This document shows positions 1-5,097 of a stretch of 5,097 nt of DNA, one piece after another. Under the pieces are notes generated by a model, which searched no databases, was not told where the DNA came from, and was given only the letters and a program-made list of their open reading frames with translations. Numbering within the stretch: the first letter of the stretch is position 1; each line of letters starts with the position of its first letter. The stretch is from Pseudomonadota bacterium (GTDB lineage Bacteria; Pseudomonadota; Gammaproteobacteria; Xanthomonadales; Rhodanobacteraceae): contig JANXVS010000276.1 in NCBI GenBank assembly GCA_025351555.1, positions 1 through 5,097 on the forward strand. Direction: 5' to 3'. The translations under genes were made by a program, and so were the position numbers.

Positions 1-97
1 GCGAGCTGCCGCCGGTGAAAAAGCATGCCGCGAACAACATGCCGGCAAGAACCAACAGCGGGCGATCCCGGGATGCGGTTACGGATGGCGCCGCCAA
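1..97 (-). CDS. N-terminal fragment of an exported lipoprotein or integral membrane protein (runs off the left edge)
   Basis: Reading the minus strand from a TTG codon at 97-95 gives 32 codons that remain open to the window edge. The product begins MAAPSVTASRDRP and continues with the hydrophobic run LLVLAGMLFAACFF, then TGGSS. An Arg-containing head before a hydrophobic core fits a signal peptide or first membrane helix. LFAAC resembles a lipobox with Cys at residue 24, although Phe at -3 is not the preferred residue and Phe-Phe after the Cys is unusual. A first transmembrane helix of a multi-pass protein, such as an O-antigen ligase/polymerase expected in such loci, is an equal alternative. 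The start is chosen because an in-frame TGA lies immediately upstream (100-98) and AGGT (108-105) sits 7 bases before the TTG. An ATG at 40-38 would leave too short a hydrophobic head. The gene lies 143 bases downstream of the FecR-like gene in the same direction. Function cannot be assigned from this fragment. Confidence 0.5.
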   Translation of the reverse strand, partial: MAAPSVTASRDRPLLVLAGMLFAACFFTGGSS

Positions 98-98
98 T

Positions 99-109
99 CA
101 GGTTACCTG
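99..109. promoter_or_regulatory. Perfect dyad CAGGT-n-ACCTG over the ribosome binding site of the left-edge gene
   Basis: The arms CAGGT and ACCTG are perfect inverted copies around a single central base. On the minus strand the left arm supplies AGGT, the candidate Shine-Dalgarno sequence, 7 bases before the TTG start. The neighbouring bases 109-117 are an alternating GC run. The one-base spacer disfavours a full RNA hairpin, so if functional it would more likely be a DNA dyad. Chance occurrence is quite possible at this length. Confidence 0.25.
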
Positions 110-193
110 CGCGCGCGTATGAATTGTTTGTCGTCGAACCCAGTCATAAGCTCAAAGCAGCAATGCAGTTAGGTAACGACAATGCTCCGAGTC

Positions 194-212
194 CGCCCCA
201 AGAAGTTGGGCG
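194..212 (-). other. Small stem-loop in the gap after the FecR-like gene
   Basis: On the minus strand CGCCCAA and TTGGGGCG can pair with one bulged G around a CTTC loop. It begins about 29 bases after the FecR-like stop codon. There is no T-run after it, so it does not meet the usual rule for an intrinsic terminator. It could be a weak terminator, a processing or stability element between two genes, or chance. The rest of the 98-240 gap shows no convincing -35/-10 pair. Confidence 0.25.
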
Positions 213-240
213 TCTTGAACTCGAACCCCACCCAACCTCG

Positions 241-645
241 TCAACGGCTTATGGGGGGATTATTATCGTCGTTGTTGTTGATCACAACGCCGATAGCGAC
301 AGCGACCGCTATGGCCGCGACAGTAGCTCCGGTACCCCACCAAGCGACGACCTTGCAGTCGGCATCGATCTTGTATACGCCCGGCTCATCGTAGGTACGC
401 TTGCAATGGTCGTTATAAACGACCGTCGCTGAGCTGTCCTTGGCGACCATCAGGCGCTCGTCCTTGATCAATTTCTCTCCGGTGTTTGCGCTGACAAATT
501 CACCGCCCGTGCTGGTCATGACCACGCCTTTGTTCACCTCAAGCTTGGCAACAGTTTTGTCTTGGTCGCCCGGCTGGGCGACAGCGCCAAGAGACAGCAA
601 CGCCAGCGCGCTGCAAAGCAAGGTTTTCGAGGTCAGCTTGTTCAT
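241..645 (-). CDS. Small secreted FecR-like domain protein with C-terminal hydrophobic helix
   Basis: The protein has 134 residues. Residues 1-23 form a clear Sec signal peptide: Lys near the start, a Leu/Ala-rich core, and AVA before the predicted cleavage at 23/24. Residues about 33-100 resemble the beta-rich FecR domain, with the pattern KGVVMTSTGGEF, then KDERLMVAKDSSATVVYND, then a short strand ending GVYKID. This call rests on pattern and is not certain. Cys81 and Cys97 flank the last strands and could form a disulfide in the periplasm. Residues about 105-122 are a Gly/Ala/Val hydrophobic helix, followed by an Asn/Asp-rich tail ending NPPISR. There is no PEP-CTERM motif with a basic end, so it is not an evident exosortase substrate. 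The ATG at 645 is preceded by GGGA (656-653) at a 7-base spacing. FecR proper is an anti-sigma sensor with an N-terminal cytoplasmic part. That part is absent here, so a structural or accessory envelope role is more likely. Same strand as the EPS genes, but set apart by 142 bases. Confidence 0.82.
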   Translation of the reverse strand: MNKLTSKTLLCSALALLSLGAVAQPGDQDKTVAKLEVNKGVVMTSTGGEFVSANTGEKLIKDERLMVAKDSSATVVYNDHCKRTYDEPGVYKIDADCKVVAWWGTGATVAAIAVAVAIGVVINNNDDNNPPISR

Positions 646-675
646 GTGCTTGTCCCGCAGTTAAAACTCTTGGCT

Positions 676-705
676 AGTCTAGATCAATTGGACGCCTATT
701 GACAA
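676..705 (-). promoter_or_regulatory. Candidate sigma70-type promoter for the FecR-like gene
   Basis: On the minus strand TTGTCA (705-700, five of six matches to TTGACA) is followed after 18 bases by TAGACT (681-676, four of six matches to TATAAT). Transcription would start near 669, leaving a leader of roughly 24 bases that includes the GGGA ribosome binding site. The position in the 142-base gap, the relative AT-richness of 661-720 compared with the surrounding sequence, and the spacing all fit, but the -10 is weak. No good terminator for the upstream gene was found in 706-787, so read-through from the EPS operon remains possible. Confidence 0.4.
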
Positions 706-709
706 GGCG
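693..709. repeat. Inverted repeat CGCCT-7-AGGCG enclosing the candidate -35 box
   Basis: Perfect 5-base arms at 693-697 and 705-709 flank 7 bases, and the arm-plus-spacer unit contains the TTGTCA hexamer on the minus strand. Placed over a -35 element it could be an operator, or it could be a minor hairpin at the end of the upstream transcript. The arms are short, so chance is not excluded. Confidence 0.3.
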
Positions 710-787
710 AATATTTGGCGGTAGGGCGGCTAACCGAATTCGTTGCCCGGAGTGCCTTGGCGGAGGAAGCGTCGGCGCGGCTGCCAG

Positions 788-2032
788 TCATTGCCCGGGT
801 GCAAGAGCCTGTGAGGCTGCTTCGTTGTCGATCGAAAAATCGTCAAACCAGATATCGCCAAACACCTTCATTCCGGCGGCGGCGGCGCCCTGATTGCGCA
901 GCCACAGGCGTTGCGCAGGACAATTGTCCTCGGGAATCACAAAAAGGGTATCCACCTGTTTCCACTCGAATTTCCCATACAGAAGAACGCTGACAGTGAT
1001 CGGTTTGCTTTGCGCCTGGCAGCTGATGACCCATTGCAAGCCCTTGTCGCTGCGCAAGTCCGTCGCGCGCGCGCGAAACCGAAGTCGATATGCCCCCGGC
1101 GCGAGTAACAGACTCTGCTCGAAATTGATGTCCGCGACCCTGCGCCCGGAAAAGCTCACTTTCATCGCAAACGCTCCGGTCGCGCCGGCCACGGCGTCAC
1201 GACTCATCGTGACTCCTGCAGTGTGACCGACACGCCAATCAAATCCCGAGGACGACGGCTCGGTCTCAAAACGACCGTTGTACAGAGGTGGCAGTGGGGT
1301 ATTTGGCGCATGTGACAATTCGCCTGCCCATCGGCTGTATGCCTCGCCCCATCGCCCGGCCAGCATGAGTTGGGCCAACCAACGATCAAGCTCATCGCTC
1401 GACAATGCGTGCTCGCGCTGCAGCGCTCCGTAAACGGCGCTGATGGACTCGTGACTGCCACGCGAGAGCAACGCTGAGAGCATACCGGCCCTCCACGACG
1501 GCGCCTCAATCAGCGCGTGCGACAAAGCGGGGGCAAAACCAGACACATCCGCCAGTTGAACCATAACGGGGAAAAGGGCATCGGACTGCTGTGGCGCGAT
1601 CCGCAACAATAAACTGATTTGCTCAATCGCCTCGGGAAAATGACCGTTGCGCAACTGTTCGTCAACAAGCCACGCGCGTGCATGCGGATCTCGCGGCGCG
1701 CGATGTACGGCCAGCTCGTTCAGGATTTTGACCTTCGCCGTCTCACCATTGGCTTTGGCCGCTTCGGCCAGCAGCACAAATGCCCTGCCTTGAAGAGGCT
1801 CGAAGCGGAGCAGCTCTCGCGCAACAGCCGCCGCCGCGTCCGCTTCATGCTGCACCAAATGGCGCTGCGCCAGTGCCAGCATCGCCTTCGGGTTATGTGG
1901 CTCCCATTCCAGGGCGCGCGCTGGATCATCCGCAGCCCAGTGATCGGCCAACCCCAGCGCGACCACTTGCCAGGCCGCGCCACCCGCAAACACAGCCAAG
2001 ATGGCAAAGCCTGCGATGCCGCGCAGTGCCAT
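788..2032 (-). CDS. Membrane-anchored TPR-like protein with C-terminal carbohydrate-binding-like domain
   Basis: The protein has 414 residues. Residues about 5-28 are a single hydrophobic anchor, or uncleaved signal, that would place the rest in the periplasm. Residues about 30-240 are Ala/Leu-rich paired helices in the TPR style, for example NPKAMLALAQRHLVQHEADA and then RAPRDPHARAWLVDEQLRNG, typical of protein-protein scaffolds. Residues about 250-402 change to a beta-rich domain opening YNGRFETEPSSSGFDWRV and ending IWFDDFSID. This is the usual opening and closing pattern of galactose-binding-like/CBM jelly rolls, suggesting glycan binding. The start is the ATG at 2032-2030, which overlaps the TAA of the preceding gene by one base (TAATG). 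An in-frame upstream extension to 2185 would run 153 bases into that gene and add a non-hydrophobic head, so it is rejected. No strong Shine-Dalgarno sequence precedes the ATG, in keeping with translational coupling. A scaffold that contacts the polymer during assembly or export is inferred from architecture and neighbours. Confidence 0.85.
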   Translation of the reverse strand: MALRGIAGFAILAVFAGGAAWQVVALGLADHWAADDPARALEWEPHNPKAMLALAQRHLVQHEADAAAAVARELLRFEPLQGRAFVLLAEAAKANGETAKVKILNELAVHRAPRDPHARAWLVDEQLRNGHFPEAIEQISLLLRIAPQQSDALFPVMVQLADVSGFAPALSHALIEAPSWRAGMLSALLSRGSHESISAVYGALQREHALSSDELDRWLAQLMLAGRWGEAYSRWAGELSHAPNTPLPPLYNGRFETEPSSSGFDWRVGHTAGVTMSRDAVAGATGAFAMKVSFSGRRVADINFEQSLLLAPGAYRLRFRARATDLRSDKGLQWVISCQAQSKPITVSVLLYGKFEWKQVDTLFVIPEDNCPAQRLWLRNQGAAAAGMKVFGDIWFDDFSIDNEAASQALAPGQ

Positions 2033-2034
2033 TA
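2030..2034 (-). promoter_or_regulatory. TAATG stop/start overlap (translational coupling site)
   Basis: The TAA stop of the J-domain gene (2034-2032) shares its last A with the ATG start (2032-2030) of the TPR-like gene. The bases just upstream lack an AGGAGG-like sequence, so initiation probably depends on ribosomes ending the previous gene. A short perfect dyad, GAGC-CCC-GCTC on the minus strand (2047-2037), lies 2 bases before the stop and could hinder independent initiation. Its four-base arms are weak evidence. Confidence 0.6.
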
Positions 2035-3639
2035 TTGAGCGGGGCTCAGTTCGACGCGCGTCACCAGCCACATCTTCTCGCGCCAGATCATATCCATGAC
2101 GATGCGCCCCCGTTCCGCAACGCTGCTCCCCCGACGCAAGCGGTAATCCGCGCTCAACGCCGCCGCTTCCTTCGATATCTTCCATATCGGTGTTTCCACC
2201 TCGAAGCCACCCGATGCGCGCGCTTGATTTCGTTCCAACAACGCGGCGCGTTGCTGCTCGGCGTTCATCTGACCGCGAACATCGTTCCAGACCGGTGGTG
2301 GCTTCAAGCGCGCGTTGCCAAGATATGCCGCCACTTCACCGATTCGCTGGCGAGCGAGGTCAAACCTCGCGAAGGCATCTTCAGTAGGCATGACTGCATT
2401 AGTGGCAGCTTGCGCAGAAGATTTTTGCACCAGGACAGCAAGAGTGGCTCGATCTGCTACTGCCACATTTGGGGCACTCTCGGGCGGACTGGGAACTTCG
2501 GTTTCTTTGAGATGAACGGCGTCGATGCTGCCAGGGGGCGTCAAAGGGGCAGGCTGGCTCCGCTGCAAGCGCGAATCGCGACGCTCAATGTTCTCTGCGG
2601 TGACGCGTCGCGACTCGAGAGGCACTCCGGCGCCTCGTATCTTGTCGACGTGTGGCAGATGATCGACGCCAGCCTGAGTCGATTGGGCAACTTCACTCGT
2701 CGTTGGCCACACCGGTTGGATCGCTGCGATCGGCGGCGACTGGATGTCCGCAACGACTGGCAACGACACTGGCGTCGCGGGCGCAGGAATATGCACCTGT
2801 TCCTGTGCCGTGTCGGCTATTGGAGTCTGCTGTTCGACCGTCGACGTCGCATCAGGTGTTACCGCTGCCGTCGAGCCTTGCGCAATGTCGTGCACGGCAG
2901 ATACTGACTCAGTGGCGACCTGCGGCTGGACAGGCTCCTTGATCAGCGGCAAATCGGGTGATGCGGGTTTGACCGCAGTATCACGGCGCGCGTCCCCCTG
3001 TTTCGTATCGGGCGGCGCAAAATCGTCGGACACCTTGGCATCACGCAGGGTCAGACCTAGAACCAGCAAGCCCAGGCAAATGCCAAGAGAAATGGCCAGC
3101 GCAATTCGTCGCGACCAACTCGCGGGCCGCGGCAGCGGCGACGCAGGCACCCATTCGTGCGTTCTGAGCGGAGTGTACGCATCCGAGTCGGCAGATTGAA
3201 TCGCATCCCGAGCTTCGCCGCCCGCTGCGTACTGACGACGTGCGACTTCGGTGCGCAGATGCCGCCATGCCCAATTCACGCGAGTCGCCAAGAGAGCCTC
3301 CCATTCCTCTCCGCGACGATCCGGATGCAGCCAGCTTTGCAGCCATCGGTAATGTCGGCGAATGCGCTCGGGTTCTGCATCGGCGGCAAGACCGAGTACT
3401 CGATAGGCATCTGCATCTGGTTGAAACAGCACTTGCTGCAGATAGAAGCGGACCGCTTCGAGAATTGTCTGCTCGGTCTCGCCGCTCATTGCCGCAGCTT
3501 CTCGAAGCTGTGGCTGACTACCTGTCGCCAACTGGATTACCTTATCGATGTCGCCGGGAAGCGGCCGACCCAGTAATTCGAAGCGATGCGTCGGCGCTCG
3601 ATATAGACCAAGAGCAAACTCGAGTGCGTCGCCGTCCAT
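2032..3639 (-). CDS. Membrane-tethered J-domain protein of an EPS operon
   Basis: The protein has 535 residues. Residues about 77-139 form a J domain: DAYRVLGLAADAEPERIRRHY for helices I-II, the HPD motif at 105-107 followed by RR, and a helix III containing VNWAWRHL and then RRQYAA. J domains stimulate the ATPase of DnaK, and the HPD motif is required for this. Residues 177-178 are Arg-Arg before a hydrophobic helix at about 179-197, so the J domain should be cytoplasmic and the remainder periplasmic. Residues about 200-415 are a low-complexity Pro/Ala/Thr/Val linker. Residues about 420-533 are a compact domain with helices and then strands (ADYRLRRGSSV, then RIVMDMIWREKMWLVTRVEL) that looks NTF2/SnoaL-like, an uncertain call. 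The first ~70 residues are unassigned and helical. It has neither the Gly/Phe region nor the zinc-finger domain of DnaJ, so it is a class III J protein. It starts 12 bases after the kinase stop and its last base is shared with the next gene. A role in bringing DnaK to the EPS machinery is inferred. Confidence 0.88.
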   Translation of the reverse strand: MDGDALEFALGLYRAPTHRFELLGRPLPGDIDKVIQLATGSQPQLREAAAMSGETEQTILEAVRFYLQQVLFQPDADAYRVLGLAADAEPERIRRHYRWLQSWLHPDRRGEEWEALLATRVNWAWRHLRTEVARRQYAAGGEARDAIQSADSDAYTPLRTHEWVPASPLPRPASWSRRIALAISLGICLGLLVLGLTLRDAKVSDDFAPPDTKQGDARRDTAVKPASPDLPLIKEPVQPQVATESVSAVHDIAQGSTAAVTPDATSTVEQQTPIADTAQEQVHIPAPATPVSLPVVADIQSPPIAAIQPVWPTTSEVAQSTQAGVDHLPHVDKIRGAGVPLESRRVTAENIERRDSRLQRSQPAPLTPPGSIDAVHLKETEVPSPPESAPNVAVADRATLAVLVQKSSAQAATNAVMPTEDAFARFDLARQRIGEVAAYLGNARLKPPPVWNDVRGQMNAEQQRAALLERNQARASGGFEVETPIWKISKEAAALSADYRLRRGSSVAERGRIVMDMIWREKMWLVTRVELSPAQ

Positions 3640-3644
3640 CGCTG

Positions 3645-3650
3645 CCCTTA
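3645..3650 (-). promoter_or_regulatory. Ribosome binding site of the J-domain gene
   Basis: TAAGGG on the minus strand lies 5 bases before the ATG at 3639. It sits in the 12-base gap after the kinase stop, which supports this start and shows that the gene can be translated independently within the operon. Confidence 0.55.
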
Positions 3651-3651
3651 T

Positions 3652-5097
3652 TTATTTCGCATCAAGGCGCGGAGTATTGCCGTAGGAGGCCTGGGTGTCA
3701 TAGTAGTAGTAACCGTATCCTCCGGTCCTTGCCTCATGCTGCGTCAGCAGCGCGCCGATCAGCCGGGCGCGCGTTGTCTTCAGCCGCCTCATGGCTGATA
3801 GCGCGGATGCGATCTTCGTCACACGAGACCGGATGACAAGCAGCGTCCCTGTGCAAGCATTCGCAAGAATCGGGGCGTCGGCGATTCCGAGTATGGGCGG
3901 CCCATCGATGATCACCTGATCATACTTTTCGGCGCTCGTCATCAAAAGCGAGACCAGTTTGGGCCCTGCCAGCAATTCTGTCGGGCTCGGCGGCGGCGGA
4001 CCCGACACCATGATATCGATGCGATCGTCGCTCGTTTTCATCGTCGCTTGAGCCGCTGTTGCCGCTCCCGCGAGCAGGTTGCTCAGCCCTATCCCCGCAG
4101 GCAGACCCAGCGCCTTGCTCAACGACGGCCGGCGTAAATCGCCTTCGATCAACAGCACACGCTTGCCCAGTTGGGCGAAATTACGCGCCAGGGTCAATGC
4201 AGTAGTGGACTTGCCTTCATTCGCAGCCGGACTGGTGATCAGCAATACCCTGGGCACCCCTTGGTCGGTCGAGAACTGCAGAGCGGTGCGCAGCGATCGG
4301 TAGCTTTCGGAGAACGCTGAACGCGGATCCTTGAGCGCTGTTTCCGGCGTCTGCTTGGTAACTCTGGGAATGATGCCAAGCACCGCCAAGTGCAAACGCT
4401 GCTCAACGTCTTCGGGCGTCTTGAGTGTGTCATCGAGATGTTCAAGCAACAGCGCAAGCATCACTCCAATCATCAGACCGATCAGCGCTCCCACCTGGAT
4501 GTTGCGCGACAGGCTTGGCGAGAAACGACTCGTCGGAACTTCAGCGCGATCCACGATCGAGAGGCTGCTGGATTTCAAGCCTCCTGCCATGCCGACTTCC
4601 TTGTAGCGCTGCAGCAAGGCGTTGTAGAGCTGACGATTGGTGTCAGCATCACGTTTCAAGATGTTGTATTGGATAGTGCGGCTGTCGACCTCGAGTGTCT
4701 GCGTGCGCAAACTTGAAAGTTCTGCCACCAGCATCTTCTCTTGCGCTGCAGCCCCGTCATACTCCGCCTTTACTGACGCGCGGATGTTCGCGAGCGATGC
4801 TGTAACCTGCTTTTGCACCTCGTCCATCTGCCCCTTGAGGGCAAGCATGGCGGGGTAGTCGGGTTTGAATGTCTGCAACTTGTCCTGGTAGTCGCTCTGA
4901 ATCTGCGCCAGCTTTTGCTGCAGCTCTTGTACGACGGAACCCCTCAGCATATCGGAAGGCAACGCGGCACCGCTGGCAACTTTCGCCTGGTTCCAGCGCG
5001 CCTCCGCGCGGATACGCTGATCCTGAGCCTTGGCCAACGACTGGTTGAGATCCAGAAGGTTCTGCCCAACCAAAGATGACCCGGTAGCAGTAGGGAC
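3652..5097 (-). CDS. Polysaccharide chain-length regulator/tyrosine autokinase (Wzc/GumC type), 5' end missing
   Basis: The 481 visible residues are the C-terminal part of an inner-membrane co-polymerase fused to a cytoplasmic BY-kinase. The frame is open to the right edge, so the N-terminal Wzz segment and first membrane helix are outside. In visible numbering, about 9-165 is a periplasmic coiled coil (LNQSLAKAQDQRIRAEARWN onward, with FKPDYPAMLALKGQM). The second membrane helix is about 200-218, followed by EHLDDTLKTPEDVE. The E-x2-R-x2-R oligomerisation motif is SESYRSLRT (E264, R267, R270). Walker A is SPAANEGKST (289-298), Walker A' is VLLIEGDLRRPS (314-325), and Walker B is QVIIDGPP (394-401). 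The tail has six tyrosines (461, 463-466 and 472), the likely autophosphorylation cluster. Such kinases cycle between phosphorylated and unphosphorylated rings to control EPS chain length and export. Walker A' carries Glu where Asp is the consensus at the first acidic position, while the second (D320) is kept. A TTG at 5073 is internal and not a start. Confidence 0.95.
   Translation of the reverse strand, partial: VPTATGSSLVGQNLLDLNQSLAKAQDQRIRAEARWNQAKVASGAALPSDMLRGSVVQELQQKLAQIQSDYQDKLQTFKPDYPAMLALKGQMDEVQKQVTASLANIRASVKAEYDGAAAQEKMLVAELSSLRTQTLEVDSRTIQYNILKRDADTNRQLYNALLQRYKEVGMAGGLKSSSLSIVDRAEVPTSRFSPSLSRNIQVGALIGLMIGVMLALLLEHLDDTLKTPEDVEQRLHLAVLGIIPRVTKQTPETALKDPRSAFSESYRSLRTALQFSTDQGVPRVLLITSPAANEGKSTTALTLARNFAQLGKRVLLIEGDLRRPSLSKALGLPAGIGLSNLLAGAATAAQATMKTSDDRIDIMVSGPPPPSPTELLAGPKLVSLLMTSAEKYDQVIIDGPPILGIADAPILANACTGTLLVIRSRVTKIASALSAMRRLKTTRARLIGALLTQHEARTGGYGYYYYDTQASYGNTPRLDAK

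Noticed and set aside
194..212. Intrinsic terminator after the FecR-like gene
   Set aside because: The stem is short with a bulge and no T-run follows, so it is listed only as a stem-loop.
241..330. Possible PEP-CTERM-type sorting signal at the end of the FecR-like protein
   Set aside because: There is a hydrophobic helix near the C-terminus, but no PEP-like motif before it, and the tail after it is Asn/Asp-rich with only a final Arg, unlike the basic cluster of exosortase substrates.
25..432. 135-codon open frame on the plus strand at the left edge
   Set aside because: It covers the FecR-like gene and the left-edge gene in antisense, has no recognisable domain, and its composition follows the opposite-strand codons.
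2033..2185. 51-residue N-terminal extension of the TPR-like protein
   Set aside because: It lies inside the end of the J-domain gene in another frame, is not hydrophobic, and would put the membrane anchor in the middle of the chain. The ATG at 2032 gives a normal N-terminal anchor and a TAATG junction.
1780..2907. 375-codon open frame on the plus strand
   Set aside because: It is antisense to the J-domain and TPR-like genes, its product is rich in Arg/His/Cys without domain structure, and both opposing frames have clear domains. It is a shadow frame of GC-rich coding DNA.
3240..3836. 198-codon open frame on the plus strand
   Set aside because: It crosses the J-domain/kinase junction in antisense, with an Arg-rich product lacking motifs, while the minus strand carries the J domain and the kinase tail here.
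5071..5073. TTG as the start codon of the kinase
   Set aside because: The frame continues upstream to the window edge with eight further codons that read well as family sequence, and starting here would remove the N-terminal Wzz segment and first membrane helix.

Overview
The window reads as part of an exopolysaccharide (EPS) or capsule biosynthesis locus from a Gram-negative, fairly GC-rich bacterium, most likely a beta- or gammaproteobacterium. The evidence is a fused chain-length regulator/tyrosine autokinase of the Wzc/GumC type, followed by envelope proteins with an N-terminal anchor or signal peptide. No ribosomal or other phylogenetic marker is present, so the taxon is an inference from gene type and base composition only. 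All supported genes lie on the minus strand, so transcription runs from the right edge to the left edge.

Layout in transcription order. (1) 5097-3652: the C-terminal 481 residues of a polysaccharide co-polymerase/BY-kinase, whose N-terminus is outside the window. (2) After a 12-base gap, 3639-2032: a 535-residue protein with a cytoplasmic J domain (HPD motif intact), one membrane helix, a long Pro/Ala/Thr/Val-rich linker and a compact C-terminal domain. (3) Overlapping its stop by one base (TAATG), 2032-788: a 414-residue membrane-anchored protein with an alpha-helical TPR-like region and a C-terminal carbohydrate-binding-like beta-sandwich. (4) After 142 bases that hold a candidate promoter, 645-241: a 134-residue secreted FecR-like protein with a C-terminal hydrophobic helix. 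(5) After a further 143 bases, from 97 off the left edge: the first 32 codons of a gene with a hydrophobic N-terminus, either a lipoprotein or a membrane protein.

Genes 1 to 3 are tightly packed and form one operon. The kinase would control polymer length and export at the inner membrane. The J-domain protein could bring the DnaK chaperone to the same membrane site. The TPR/beta-sandwich protein could hold partner proteins and touch the nascent polysaccharide in the periplasm. The FecR-like gene probably has its own promoter and may act in the envelope as a small accessory protein. The most interesting item is the membrane-tethered J-domain protein, because a chaperone-recruiting domain joined across the membrane to a periplasmic domain is not part of the textbook Wzx/Wzy machinery.

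No RNA gene, insertion sequence, CRISPR array or attachment site was seen. No stretch longer than 300 bases lacks a gene.
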